DNA from: Stieleria maiorica
GTDB taxonomy: Bacteria > Planctomycetota > Planctomycetia > Pirellulales > Pirellulaceae
Reading direction: 5' to 3'
Length of the DNA: 64,000 bases
NCBI RefSeq assembly: GCF_008035925.1
Contig: NZ_CP036264.1
Span: forward strand, 519,774 to 583,773
Position 1 is the stretch's first letter. Every line of letters starts with the position of its first letter. Both the position numbers and the translations under genes were made by a program. This document shows, one piece after another, positions 33,270-42,801 of the stretch. The notes under the pieces are model-generated. The model worked only from the letters and a program-made list of their open reading frames with translations. It did no database searches and was not told the origin of the DNA.

Positions 33270-34955
33270 TCAATACTCGTCATCGACGCGTTTCCAGAGA
33301 TTGGAGATTCTCCCCAACAGTGATTCTCCCTTCTGTTCTCGCTCGATCTTTTCTTCTTCGTGGATTTCACGAAGATGCTGTCGCAGTGCTTGCAGCTTGT
33401 AGGTGAATTCACCGTCCGGATGATTCGGAGCGGCGGCGTCGGAGTCGATTTCCTGGAGCTGTTTGGAAAGCTGGAATCGCATCCGCGAGACCGACGCTTT
33501 CTCCTGGGCCAATTCGGCACGCAGTTCCTGGAGCGATTCCGGTTCTTCGGTTTGCAGCCGTTCGATCTGGCGATTCAAACTGACGCACTGTTTCTGTGAT
33601 TCTTCGAGTGCGGTTTGCAGTTCGGCGTTCTGTTTCTGCAGTTTTTTCAGCGTTTCATCCGGGACGATCTCGCCGACCGAGGCTTGCCCATAGCGTTTGG
33701 CGGCGACGTGCAACTGCTGTTGAATCTCGTCGCGTTCCTGGTTGGCCGCCTCCAAACGATCACGAAGCGCATCCTGCTCGGCTTGCCATTCGGATTCACG
33801 TTCGCCGATCCGCTGTTCGATTTCGCCGACCCAGTTTTCCAGACAGCTGCGTTCTTCGCGTTCGGCCTGGTTTTGGATTTCGGCGGTCTGCAACAGCTCC
33901 TGTAGCGTGGAGACGCGTTCGTCGTGCTCGGCCAATTCGGCGAGCAGGTCGTCGACGCGGCCGACCAATTCGTTGCCGCCGAAATCATCGTCGGTCGAAC
34001 GAGGTTTAGACGACACGGCGGAGGGATCGGCGTCGTTGCCCAGTCCTTCCAACGCGGCCAATTGCTCGTCGCGTTCAGCCAGCTGAATGCGCAGGTCTTC
34101 GATTTCGGATTTCAGCAACTGGACGATCTCGGCGTCCACTTCATCGTCTTCAAACGCGGAAGGATCCCAGTCGAGATCATCGGCGGTGAAGTGGTTCGGC
34201 GCGAAATCGTCGTCCAGCGACGCATCCTCGGATTCCGCGGCGGCGTCGTTGATTTTCGACACGACCTCGGTTTCATCGACGGTCAGCGCGTCCGGCGCGG
34301 GCGCGTCCGGCTTCGGTGCTTCCGGCTTTGGTGCGTCCGTCTTTACCGCGTCCGACTTTGACGTGACGTGCTCCGTCGCGGCCGCTCCAGACGCCTCGGT
34401 CACTGCCTCGCCGGAATCGCCATCGCAGGGTGCGGCGGTCGGTTCGACGAACGCGTCGCTGAGTCGCCCGCCGGTTTGCGGGGCGAGCGGAGTCGGGGCC
34501 GCTGTCGGCGGGCTGACTGGGAGAGGATCATCGTATCCCAAGGTTTCCATACCCACCGATTCTTCTCGTTCGGCCTCGGCGGTTTTCGCAGCCAGTTCAA
34601 GGGCTTTGCGTTGGGCATCCTTTTGGCCGCTGGGTCCACCGACCAATTCCAAGGTGACGGATCCGATGACGATTGAATCCCCGACCTGAATCTCGGTCTT
34701 GTCGTCGATCGCCACACCGTTGATCTTGGTTCCGGCGTCGGACGCCCAATCTTGGATGGAGACGACGTCGTCATTGACGTCGACCAGGCAGTGGATTTCG
34801 GCAACCTTGTCGCCTTTGATTTGGATCCCACAGGACGAGCTTTGTCCGATAAAGACGCTTCGGCCCTCTTCCAACGCATGGTCGATCGGCGAGGCGCTCT
34901 GTCGTGTCAGGCGGATCTTGAATCCCGCCAGGGTGGCTTGCGTCGATCGAATCAT
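33270..34955 (-). CDS. FHA-like domain protein with long coiled coil
   Basis: A 561-residue protein from the ATG at 34955, which overlaps the upstream stop by 4 bases (ATGA). Residues about 10-110 form an FHA fold (SVFIGQSSSCGIQI ... VSIQDWASDAGTKINGVAI ... GDSIVIGSVTLELV). The canonical phosphothreonine residues look substituted: GR is GQ, SRxH is AEIH and the NG of STNGT is AG, so it may not bind phosphothreonine. A long acidic, Ala/Pro-rich linker (KTDAPKPEAPKPDAPAPDAL) follows, then about 250 residues of heptad-like coiled coil (LLKSEIEDLRIQLAERDEQL onward). The C-terminus is short and basic. Likely a cytoplasmic scaffold within the cluster. Confidence 0.75.
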   Translation of the reverse strand: MIRSTQATLAGFKIRLTRQSASPIDHALEEGRSVFIGQSSSCGIQIKGDKVAEIHCLVDVNDDVVSIQDWASDAGTKINGVAIDDKTEIQVGDSIVIGSVTLELVGGPSGQKDAQRKALELAAKTAEAEREESVGMETLGYDDPLPVSPPTAAPTPLAPQTGGRLSDAFVEPTAAPCDGDSGEAVTEASGAAATEHVTSKSDAVKTDAPKPEAPKPDAPAPDALTVDETEVVSKINDAAAESEDASLDDDFAPNHFTADDLDWDPSAFEDDEVDAEIVQLLKSEIEDLRIQLAERDEQLAALEGLGNDADPSAVSSKPRSTDDDFGGNELVGRVDDLLAELAEHDERVSTLQELLQTAEIQNQAEREERSCLENWVGEIEQRIGERESEWQAEQDALRDRLEAANQERDEIQQQLHVAAKRYGQASVGEIVPDETLKKLQKQNAELQTALEESQKQCVSLNRQIERLQTEEPESLQELRAELAQEKASVSRMRFQLSKQLQEIDSDAAAPNHPDGEFTYKLQALRQHLREIHEEEKIEREQKGESLLGRISNLWKRVDDEY

Positions 34956-36607
34956 GACAGGGTCTCCGCGACAGGGGTCTCTAAATCGGTCGCGACCACG
35001 GCGGGGGCGGAGGCGGTCGGCGAGGCATCTTGCGGGGCGTCCTCGTTGGGCGAGTCGACGACCGCAATGGAATCCAGTTCGTTCATCGTTTGAATCAGGG
35101 TGTCGCACGTGTAAGGAGAATGGAGCAGCCGATCGGGGGTGAATCCCAGCAGCTTTTTCCAGGGGACGTTGGGGTCGTCGACGACCTTGGCCGGGGCCAG
35201 CACGATTTTTCGGGCGTCTCCGAATGCCTCGCGGGCCGACGTGTACGCTTCGCGAATGGCGTCGCAACCTTGTGGCGTGTCGATCCCGAAGAAGACCGCA
35301 TCGGGTTTGGTTCGCTTGACCAGCAACTGCAACGTCAAGGTGTCGCGGACGATCTTGCCGACGAATTTGCCGGACGCTTGTTTCAGTCCGCCGCGGAGCT
35401 GTGCGGCGGCAACGGCGTTGGTTTCATAAGCGATGTATTTGCCTTCGCTTTCATCGCGACGCGACTCCAGGATGTCTGCGGCGACGAAGCCGGACAGGAC
35501 GCGTCGCACTTCATCGCGGTCCCATCCGAGTCGTTTCTGCAGCTCATCGACCGAACGTGGTTCGCTCAACAGATTCATGACCTTCATGTGCTTGGCCGAC
35601 AAACCGGCGCGGTCCAAGTTTTGTCCGCGGATGGCGCGGCGGACATAACGCAGCGCCGAATCGTCGGCCTGGATCTCGGACAGATCGCAGTGCAGGGCGT
35701 GTTCGACCAGCAATCCCATCAAGCTGACTTCCAGCGGCAGATCGCGTTGCAGCGAGGGGAAGTTGGACGTCGCACGGAACTGGTAGCCTTTCAACGGCCG
35801 TTTCATGGCCAGCCCGATCAGCATCGCGGCTTGGAAACGCAACAGCTTTGCCGTCAAACGGGGGTCCAGGACGCGTTTGTCCATCAATTGCACGAAGCCG
35901 TCGAATTCGGCCGTGCCACGTCCGGCGATGGTCAATCGCAAGACTTCGGCAAGGCTTTGCAACGAATCGGGCAGCCGTTCGACGACCATCTGGGTCTCGT
36001 CGGGTTGCAGCCCGGTGGCGCTGATTCCCTGGACGCGTCCACGATCCAGATAGATCCACAATCGCAGGCGTTCGGCTTCGACTTCCAGCACGCCTTGTTT
36101 ATGGCCGTTGTTGAGAAAGTCGACGACTTCGCGAATCCCGAACACCGAGAATCGGCCGGCCAGATCGGGCTCGGAGGTCTCGCCGATGATCTCCGGGACG
36201 GCGGACCCCTTGGTCTGGGATTCGACAATCATCGCGGCGGTTTCGATCGCGTTTTCGACCGTGGTCCGCAACAGGTTTTCGGTGTAGGGCTTGGGCAACA
36301 TGTCGACCACGTTGTCCAGATCGGCGTACTCCACATAGGCCTTCTTTCGAAGCGTCGAGCTGACCACGACGGGGATCGATTTGAGCGTCGATGACGCGGC
36401 CAGTTGTTGGCAGACTTCAAAGCCGGTGGTTCCCGGCAGTTGGTGGTCCAGCAGAATCAGATCCGGCCGGATTTCTTCGGCCAATTGCAAACCGTCTTCG
36501 GCCGTCGGCGCCAGCGTGACCGCATAGCCGGCCGGACTCAGGTGTGTATCGACCAACTTGCGAATGGTGGCACTGTCATCAATGACCAGGACTTTTTTTT
36601 CGGCCAT
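34952..36607 (-). CDS. PatA-like response regulator (REC + DUF4388)
   Basis: A 551-residue regulator from the ATG at 36607. REC domain: acidic pair IDDS near residues 10-11, phosphoacceptor Asp54 in ILLDHQLPG, the Ser/Thr switch in VVVSST and the Lys of LPKPY. A DUF4388 domain follows (FSVFGIREVVDFLNNGHKQG ... IYLDRGRVQGI), as in PatA/PixG. Then comes a middle region with a winged-helix-like segment (LLSEPRSVDELQKRLGWDRD) and a C-terminal region with AVFFGIDTPQG. The order CheY, CheW, MCP, CheA, PatA-like matches the cyanobacterial Pix/Hmp set, where PatA-type regulators control pilus motility or development. It overlaps the FHA-like gene and is 82 bases from cheA. Confidence 0.85.
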   Translation of the reverse strand: MAEKKVLVIDDSATIRKLVDTHLSPAGYAVTLAPTAEDGLQLAEEIRPDLILLDHQLPGTTGFEVCQQLAASSTLKSIPVVVSSTLRKKAYVEYADLDNVVDMLPKPYTENLLRTTVENAIETAAMIVESQTKGSAVPEIIGETSEPDLAGRFSVFGIREVVDFLNNGHKQGVLEVEAERLRLWIYLDRGRVQGISATGLQPDETQMVVERLPDSLQSLAEVLRLTIAGRGTAEFDGFVQLMDKRVLDPRLTAKLLRFQAAMLIGLAMKRPLKGYQFRATSNFPSLQRDLPLEVSLMGLLVEHALHCDLSEIQADDSALRYVRRAIRGQNLDRAGLSAKHMKVMNLLSEPRSVDELQKRLGWDRDEVRRVLSGFVAADILESRRDESEGKYIAYETNAVAAAQLRGGLKQASGKFVGKIVRDTLTLQLLVKRTKPDAVFFGIDTPQGCDAIREAYTSAREAFGDARKIVLAPAKVVDDPNVPWKKLLGFTPDRLLHSPYTCDTLIQTMNELDSIAVVDSPNEDAPQDASPTASAPAVVATDLETPVAETLS

Positions 36608-36689
36608 GAAACTGATTCCTCTGTGACGGAAAAAGAACGAGTGTTGAATAGGGTCTTCGGTTCGGGCAACGCGCCGCGGTCGGAAGAGC

Positions 36690-39600
36690 TCAATGGTGGT
36701 CTGGGGATGGGGTTGCCCAATCGAGTGATGCGACGACATCGTCGAATCGTTCGGGCGTGAGTGGTTTTTGGATGTACTCCATTGCGCCGAACTGGCGGGC
36801 CTGCTTGCCCGCAGTCTCAAGGCTGCGGCTGCTGATCACGATCACGGGGGTCGACGCCAATTTCGGATCGCCCTTGATCGTTTGCAGCAATTCCAGCCCG
36901 CTCATCCGCGGCATGTCGATGTCGCTGAACACGGTGACAAAGTTGTCTTTGGACAGCATCTCGATCGCCGCCTGGCCGTCGTCGACCTGGATGACGTTGA
37001 CCGGGTACTTGGCCAGTGCACGTGTCACTCGAAGCCTTGCACTTTTTGAATCATCGACCACCAAGATTTTGGGTAAATCTTTGTCGGCGGGGCGCTTTTC
37101 CGAAGGCACCGGCAGAACAACTTGGCGACCACCTTTGGAAGCCTCGGCCAATCCACGCGGGTCCAGCAGCAGGACGACTTCTCCCATTCCCGAAAGCGTC
37201 GCACCGATGCACAGCGGATGTGATTTGAGCATCGGAGGCATCGGCCGGACGACGACCTCTTCCGGTCCCAGGACTCGGTCGACCAGCAGCGCGAAGTCGC
37301 CTCCCGTTTCGCCCTCGACCGAAGCCGCTCCGCTGGCGAGTTCAATGATCGCACGGCGCGAGTGGTCGCCCTGGGCAAGGCGATCGTTGCCCGACAGCGA
37401 CAGGATTTCATTCAAATCGATCGGCGAATACTCGGGGTCAAACTCGCCGGTGCGGCGGACCGACTGGGCCGGCAAGGCGAACAGCTGTCCCGCCGATCGG
37501 AACACCATCGCGTGTTGAATCATCGACGGCAGCGGCAGCGACAATCGGATCGTCGAACCGGTTCCGTGCTGCGAGTCGACTTCGACCCATCCCCGCATCC
37601 TTTCCAGCGTCGATGCGACGACGTCCATCCCGACGCCGCGTCCGGAGAGTTGGTTGGCGGCTTCGCGTGTCGAAAAACCGGGGTTGAAGATCAGACGTGA
37701 CAGCTCGGCATGGCTGACCGACTTGTCGCCATCGATCAGGCCACGCTCGATGCCGCGTCGGCGGATCGCATCAAAGTCCAGCCCGCGACCGTCGTCACTG
37801 ACTTCGATCACCAACAGGTCGGGACCCGAGTGGGCGTGAAGCCGGACCACGCCCTGGGGTGTCTTGCCGGCCGACACGCGTTCTTGCGACGTTTCGATGC
37901 CGTGGCTGACCGAGTTGCGGACGATGTGCAACAACGGCTCAAAGATCCTCTCCTGCAGTGAACGTTCGATGCCGGTGTTTTCACCGACCAACTCCACACG
38001 CACCTGCTTCTGTTCGGTGCGCGCCGCGTCGCTGATCGCACGGTGAAGCCGACGGAACAATCCGGAAACCGGCATCCGTCGCAACTGCACCAACTCCAGA
38101 CGAAAGTTGCGAATGAATTGCGACACCGCCTGGTTGCCGTCAGCGACAGGGCGATAGCAGTCGCGCAACCGCTGGGCGGATTCCAGCACGTCGTTGGCGA
38201 CTTCGTTCAGGTGCGAAAACGAAACGCCGTCTTCGGCCAGGACCGGGTTGGCCAAGCAGTCACCGGCCAACAACGCCTCACCTTCGTGGCTGAGCATGCG
38301 GATCCGGGTGACGCTGTGGATCAGTTCGTCGTGAATGCCCTTGAGTTCCGAGATCTCCGTGTCACGCTGGTTTCGCAGCATCACCAGTTCGCTCAGCATG
38401 TCCATCAGCCGATTCAGCTGGGACGCTTTGACGCGGACGGTTTCGTCGTCGCCGTGGCTGTCCGAAAGCGTGGTCTTTTTGGCCGCTCGCGCGGTCGGGG
38501 CCGGTTGAGCGCTGGCCGCCGACGATCCGGGTGCCGGAGAGTTTGGAGCGGGAGAGTGGGGTGCCGGAGCGCTGTGAGCCGATGCGGCGTTTGACGGCGG
38601 AGCAGAAGCGGCGGCGAGGGGTTGCGTCGTCGTCTCTTCGGCGTCATCGCCATCGACGCGTGCGCGAATCAGATCGACGTGGGGCAACAACAATTCCGGC
38701 GTGACCGGCCGACCGGCGTCTTGCGTTTGGCGAATCAGTTCCTCGACTTCATGGATGTAGTCGGCCAGATTGGACATGCCGATACTGGCCGACGCGCCCT
38801 TGATGGTGTGTAGCTCGCGGCTGATCGTTTTGATCGGGCCTTCGTCGCTCGGATCGGATTCCAGATCCAACAGCGCCTGCTCCATCGACTCAAGCCCGCG
38901 TGTCGCATCGTCCATGAAGGCTTCGCGCAGTTCGTCGTCGATTTCGATCTCGTCGACTGCGGGCATCGCGATGGCGCTGCCGCCGACTTTGATCGCATCG
39001 GTGGGATCGGCGTCGTCGTTGAGATCGGTGTTTGGAGACCGGTCCGGGAGTGATTCGGCCGATGGGGCCGGGACGTCCAGATCGTTCGCGGCAGCCGTTT
39101 CGGCGGCGGCGTCATCGGGCACGATCCCAGAGGTTTGGGCGCTCAGGCTGCGCAGCAGTTCGGCGATTTCGGCTTGAGTCGGCGCGACGACATCGGGTTC
39201 CGGGGTGGGATCTGCGTCGCCGCCGTCCCAATCACCACCGGATTCGGATCGCGCGTCTTCACCGTCTTCAAAATCGCCGTCTTCAAAATCGCTTCCTTCG
39301 AAGCCGCCGCTGGTGTCGCAGGATTCCAGTCGCAGCTCGACCGCCTCTTTCAGCAGTTCCAGTTGCTCGCGATCCAGATCGCCGGATTGATCTCCGAGCG
39401 CGACCGAACGGACGGAGTGGCTGCTTTGGACGACGAAATCGACCAACTCCAGGACGTCGGGATCATCGTCATTGAAGCCCGAGAGTGAGTGTTCGACATT
39501 GTCGGCCAGCTGGCCAAGTTTTTCGACGGTGTCTTGCAAGCACACGTCGATGTCTTCCAGACCGGCATGGGTCAGCTCGTGAAGCAAGTCGACCGCGGTG

Positions 39601-39713
39601 GAAAAGTCCGCCATGCGGCCGGAGTTGTCTGGTTTCGGTGCATCGCCTGATCCGGTTTCCTGAGAGAAAACGTGGTCGGTGAATGCGCCCGAGGAGGTCT
39701 CTTCGGTGCTCAT
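36690..39713 (-). CDS. cheA: Hybrid CheA histidine kinase with C-terminal receiver
   Basis: A 1007-residue chemotaxis-type kinase. After an acidic N-terminal region there is an Hpt domain with the phosphorylated His302 in [16 protein letters not shown] variable linker follows, then the dimerisation helices ([20 protein letters not shown]), a HATPase domain ([36 protein letters not shown]) and a CheW-like regulatory domain. A receiver ends it ([12 protein letters not shown], phosphoacceptor in [19 protein letters not shown]). This layout is ChpA/PixL-like. The start ATG at 39713 overlaps the MCP stop by 4 bases. Signal: autophosphorylation, then transfer to its own receiver and to the CheY or PatA-like partners; which route dominates is unknown. 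Confidence 0.95.
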   Translation of the reverse strand: MSTEETSSGAFTDHVFSQETGSGDAPKPDNSGRMADFSTAVDLLHELTHAGLEDIDVCLQDTVEKLGQLADNVEHSLSGFNDDDPDVLELVDFVVQSSHSVRSVALGDQSGDLDREQLELLKEAVELRLESCDTSGGFEGSDFEDGDFEDGEDARSESGGDWDGGDADPTPEPDVVAPTQAEIAELLRSLSAQTSGIVPDDAAAETAAANDLDVPAPSAESLPDRSPNTDLNDDADPTDAIKVGGSAIAMPAVDEIEIDDELREAFMDDATRGLESMEQALLDLESDPSDEGPIKTISRELHTIKGASASIGMSNLADYIHEVEELIRQTQDAGRPVTPELLLPHVDLIRARVDGDDAEETTTQPLAAASAPPSNAASAHSAPAPHSPAPNSPAPGSSAASAQPAPTARAAKKTTLSDSHGDDETVRVKASQLNRLMDMLSELVMLRNQRDTEISELKGIHDELIHSVTRIRMLSHEGEALLAGDCLANPVLAEDGVSFSHLNEVANDVLESAQRLRDCYRPVADGNQAVSQFIRNFRLELVQLRRMPVSGLFRRLHRAISDAARTEQKQVRVELVGENTGIERSLQERIFEPLLHIVRNSVSHGIETSQERVSAGKTPQGVVRLHAHSGPDLLVIEVSDDGRGLDFDAIRRRGIERGLIDGDKSVSHAELSRLIFNPGFSTREAANQLSGRGVGMDVVASTLERMRGWVEVDSQHGTGSTIRLSLPLPSMIQHAMVFRSAGQLFALPAQSVRRTGEFDPEYSPIDLNEILSLSGNDRLAQGDHSRRAIIELASGAASVEGETGGDFALLVDRVLGPEEVVVRPMPPMLKSHPLCIGATLSGMGEVVLLLDPRGLAEASKGGRQVVLPVPSEKRPADKDLPKILVVDDSKSARLRVTRALAKYPVNVIQVDDGQAAIEMLSKDNFVTVFSDIDMPRMSGLELLQTIKGDPKLASTPVIVISSRSLETAGKQARQFGAMEYIQKPLTPERFDDVVASLDWATPSPDHH

Positions 39714-41125
39714 TTGGCCTCCTCCGTGACGCGGGTGTTTTCATGTCGTCCGGCTTGATGTCGACCCGCGGGTTCCTGGCGACCGGCCGCATCGGGCGTC
39801 GCGTCGGCCCGTGTTTGGTTGGCCAGTTCCAACAACTGTCGTCGTTCGGCCGGGGTGACGTCCAGATTGGGATTGGTGCAGCCGCGTAGCCGATGGATGT
39901 TGGAATCGAGATCGATGGCGGTTTTCGCGAGCGACTTGATCGCCCACGAGGCGTGGTCGGCCCGTTTCCGATCGGCTTGATGGGCCGAGGCGATCGAGTC
40001 GATGCCACCGGCCAGCCCTTGCACCAGGTTTTGTTGTTGGTCGCCCTGTTGTGACAGATCCGACACGACGAACATCCCGGCCGCGGTGACCTGAGACAGC
40101 TCGTTGAGCGTTTCCCGAATGGCTTCGACCACGGCGATGTCGGATTCGACTTCGTTTTGTTCTCGGCTGAGCACGGCCAGCGAATCGGTGGTCTGCATTT
40201 CCAACGATTCGGCCAGCACGCCGATTTCGCGAGCCGAGTGCGAGGTTTGTTCGGCCAGCTTTCGGACTTCGTCGGCCACCACGGCGAAACCGCGTCCGTG
40301 CTCTCCGGCACGGATCGATTCGATCGAAGCGTTCAGGGCCAACATCTCCGTGCGGGCGGCGATGTCGGTGATGGTGCCGACGATATTGCCGATCTGGCGT
40401 GTCGGGTCGCCGAGCGAGCGAAGTTTTTTCTTGCTCGTTTCGCTGCAGCTGCGGATGCGGTGCACACCCTCGGTCAGCACGTTGGTCTTTTCGATGGCTT
40501 TGGCGACGGCTTTTTCGGCCGAACCGATTTGTTGTTGCAACTGGGCACATCGGTCGGCGACGCGTTCGACGCCGTTGGTCAGGTTTTGCAGCAGCGCGGT
40601 CGTTCGGTAGGTCGCCTCGGATTGCTTGGCGCTGTTGATGTCGGCATTGCAACGGCTGATTTCCACAACGTCTTTTTCGATCTGGCCCATCAGTTCGCTG
40701 AGCGATCGGCCGACGCCGCCGAGGACGGTCTTGAACTCACCCATGTCGGCCGAGTCGTATCCGTCGCGTCGCGACAGGCGGGACAACATGGACTGCAGCT
40801 CGCGGGCGTTTTGTCGGCTGGCGACTTCGATTTCGTCGTACCGCAACGAGGTTTGCATGACGGTGGATCCGAGTTCATCGATCTCGCGAATTCCGCTGGA
40901 GACGATGGTTTGTTGTCGCTCGACCAGCATCTTCTTCAGCTGCCCGATGCCCTTGCCGACCTTGTGTCCGAGCAATAGCGAAGCGGCACCGGCGGCTGCC
41001 AACGCGGCGACCATGACGATCGCCCACTGGTAGTGTGTCGAAAGTGATGAACCGGCCATCGCGGCAGCCGTTGCGACAACCGCGACCAGGGAGTGACTTG
41101 TCAAAAAGGTGGTGTTGGTTTTCAT
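39710..41125 (-). CDS. Methyl-accepting chemotaxis-type transducer
   Basis: A 471-residue transducer from the ATG at 41125. Two hydrophobic segments (about residues 13-29 and 34-53) are joined by only a few residues (LSTHYQW), so there is no periplasmic sensing domain. The signalling tip is conserved: [50 protein letters not shown]. Helical segments before it do not show an obvious HAMP or other sensor domain. The stimulus is presumably cytoplasmic, membrane-borne or passed by a partner; this is inference. It overlaps cheW and cheA by 4 bases at each side. No CheR or CheB is encoded in the cluster, so methylation-based adaptation would need enzymes elsewhere. Confidence 0.93.
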   Translation of the reverse strand: MKTNTTFLTSHSLVAVVATAAAMAGSSLSTHYQWAIVMVAALAAAGAASLLLGHKVGKGIGQLKKMLVERQQTIVSSGIREIDELGSTVMQTSLRYDEIEVASRQNARELQSMLSRLSRRDGYDSADMGEFKTVLGGVGRSLSELMGQIEKDVVEISRCNADINSAKQSEATYRTTALLQNLTNGVERVADRCAQLQQQIGSAEKAVAKAIEKTNVLTEGVHRIRSCSETSKKKLRSLGDPTRQIGNIVGTITDIAARTEMLALNASIESIRAGEHGRGFAVVADEVRKLAEQTSHSAREIGVLAESLEMQTTDSLAVLSREQNEVESDIAVVEAIRETLNELSQVTAAGMFVVSDLSQQGDQQQNLVQGLAGGIDSIASAHQADRKRADHASWAIKSLAKTAIDLDSNIHRLRGCTNPNLDVTPAERRQLLELANQTRADATPDAAGRQEPAGRHQAGRHENTRVTEEAK

Positions 41126-41667
41126 ACGGCGTTCCACTTGGAAGCGGACGATGTGGTGGGGACGGTGGAGGGAAACGCCTGCACGGACCCATGCCATTGG
41201 TCCTCAAGCGTCTGTTGTGCGATTCGTTGCAGCCCGTTGACGTCCAAGACGCTGATGACTTTGCCGTCATAGGTTGCGGTGCCCATCAAGACCGACATGG
41301 CGTTTTCATTGCGCCAGCCGGCGTCGATATGTGTTTCGATGCCGTCGATCGCGATCACCTTGTCGATGGCGATGGCCCACGATCCGAGCGGGCACTGGAT
41401 CACCAACAATTGCTTGGTGTCGGCAGCCGATCGGGCTTGGTTTCCGATCAGCGGTTCCAGATCGATGACGGGCAAAAACTCGCTGCGCAGGTTTCCGATT
41501 CCCGCCAGCGACGGGTGGCTCAGCGGCACCGGAACCACGGTCGGCATGATGGTCACCTCGCGGACGGCGGTCGCCGGCAGCGAGAACATCACGTCACCGC
41601 ATCGGAAGATGCAATGCTTGTCGCTCAGGTTGGCGATTCGCGATTGATTGGAAATCACGCTTTCCAT
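41122..41667 (-). CDS. cheW: CheW-like coupling protein
   Basis: A 181-residue protein with a single CheW domain: [78 protein letters not shown]. It should bridge the methyl-accepting protein and CheA. A roughly 25-residue Ser/Thr-rich C-terminal tail is unusual but unremarkable. The gene overlaps the MCP gene (ATGA) and follows the small acidic gene after 32 bases, so the five signalling genes are translationally linked. Confidence 0.92.
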   Translation of the reverse strand: MESVISNQSRIANLSDKHCIFRCGDVMFSLPATAVREVTIMPTVVPVPLSHPSLAGIGNLRSEFLPVIDLEPLIGNQARSAADTKQLLVIQCPLGSWAIAIDKVIAIDGIETHIDAGWRNENAMSVLMGTATYDGKVISVLDVNGLQRIAQQTLEDQWHGSVQAFPSTVPTTSSASKWNAV

Positions 41668-41699
41668 CGGAACTACTGGGGGCTGAAAAAAGGATCGGG

Positions 41700-41990
41700 T
41701 TACTGGGTCATTTCACGCAAGGACTTCAGCAAACGCAAAGCCTCGCTGTTCTCGTCCGCTTGCAGGGGGACTTCCTGCTCACCGGCCCGGTTCTGCTCAC
41801 CGGCCTGGTTCTGCTCACCGGCCTGGTTCTGGGGGATCAGTCCGCTGACGTCGATCGTCTTGCCACTGGCTTCGGACAGCCGTTTCATGATGCCGGCGGC
41901 GAACTGATCGAGTTCGGTTTCCCATTGGTCCAGGGTTTCCAGGCTCAGCTCGAGATCGTCGTCGGTCGATAGTTCAGGGCCGGTGCTCAT
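41700..41990 (-). CDS. Small acidic protein with hexapeptide repeats, unknown
   Basis: A 96-residue protein starting at the ATG at 41990 (MSTGPELSTDDDLELSLETL; a GTG at 41999 is also in frame). It is strongly acidic at the N-terminus and has helices at both ends. Between them is the repeat QAGEQN/QAGEQN/RAGEQ, encoded by an 18-bp tandem repeat (41775-41828). No family is recognised. Its position between cheY and cheW, on the same strand with short gaps, makes it part of the chemosensory cluster; a small linker or regulator is possible. The repeat can change copy number by slippage without frameshift. Confidence 0.6.
   Translation of the reverse strand: MSTGPELSTDDDLELSLETLDQWETELDQFAAGIMKRLSEASGKTIDVSGLIPQNQAGEQNQAGEQNRAGEQEVPLQADENSEALRLLKSLREMTQ
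41775..41828. repeat. 18-bp in-frame tandem repeat (3 copies)
   Basis: CTGCTCACCGGCCTGGTT repeats at 41775-41792 (one base differs), 41793-41810 and 41811-41828. It encodes the hexapeptide repeat of the small acidic protein; 18 bases keep the frame. Confidence 0.85.
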
Positions 41991-42059
41991 CGCAAACACA
42001 TCAGGGCAGTGGATTCGGGACAGGGAGAAGCATTGGTTCGGTAACGTTTCCTGTTGCCG

Positions 42060-42491
42060 TCAGGCGATGCGGGCAAGCAAGGATTCGACGGTCGCCAGTA
42101 ACCGCTCGGGTTCGGTCGGCTTGGACAGAAACGCCCCGAGCTGATTGCCGAGTGTTTCCAAGTGGGGCGCGTTGGCGCTGGTCAAGAAGATCACCGGGGT
42201 CGCCCCGTCCCATGCCTTGTCGGCCAGCAGTTCATGGCAGACGCCATAGCCGTCCAGGACCGGCATGTTGATGTCCAAGATGATCAAGTCCGGCTTGGCT
42301 TCCATCGCCACGTTGACTGCTTGACGTCCATCGGCGGCCAAGGCGACTTGATAACCGGCTTCACAGAGCGTGCGTTCGACCAGCCGCAAGACGGTCCGGC
42401 TGTCGTCGGCGACGAGAATCGTGCGGTTCGACGGCGTCGATCGGGATCCGACACAAACGGCGGTACCGGGGGTCGGTTTCGTAGCAGTCAT
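42060..42491 (-). CDS. CheY-like single-domain response regulator
   Basis: A 143-residue protein with one receiver domain after a Thr/Ser-rich leader of about 24 residues: TILVADDSRTVLRLVERTL (acidic pair), phosphoacceptor Asp in DLIILDINMPVLDG, Thr switch in VIFLTSANA, Lys in FLSKPTEP. PilG/PilH- or PixH-like. The ATG at 42491 is used because the longer frame reads through a basic, featureless stretch. It is the first gene of the cluster, so the promoter should lie in 42492-42801. Confidence 0.9.
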   Translation of the reverse strand: MTATKPTPGTAVCVGSRSTPSNRTILVADDSRTVLRLVERTLCEAGYQVALAADGRQAVNVAMEAKPDLIILDINMPVLDGYGVCHELLADKAWDGATPVIFLTSANAPHLETLGNQLGAFLSKPTEPERLLATVESLLARIA

Positions 42492-42801
42492 CAATTGACT
42501 CCGGCATGCCTGCAACGGGGCAGTCGCGGGCGAAGACGTGGGGTTGTTTCGTTCGGTAGTGCGGCCGTCTCGCAAGAGACCCGTCACTTTGCGTGCACGG
42601 CCTCGCGGCCGGCTTGCCTTTTCGCGAGCGCCGTTTTGCGGCCGCACGCCTCGCTCGAAAGACCCGTGATGACACGGAATCATCGATCGATCAACGCTCG
42701 GTAAGCTCGCCTTTGATCGTGACGAGAACACCGGGTCGTTCTGGTGAAGGGTTGGTCACTCCACGAGAGAGTCAAGCAAAACTGTGAAAAGTGTCCGTCA
42801 A
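42492..42801. other. Intergenic region, probable promoter of the chemosensory cluster
   Basis: 310 bases between the BioF-like stop and the cheY start, both minus strand. I see no long palindrome, repeat family or convincing small gene. Short GC-rich inverted segments occur near 42600-42660. I could not place a -35/-10 pair with confidence. Confidence 0.4.

Noticed and set aside
35030-36394. 454-residue open frame on the plus strand.
   Set aside because: Antisense to the PatA-like regulator.
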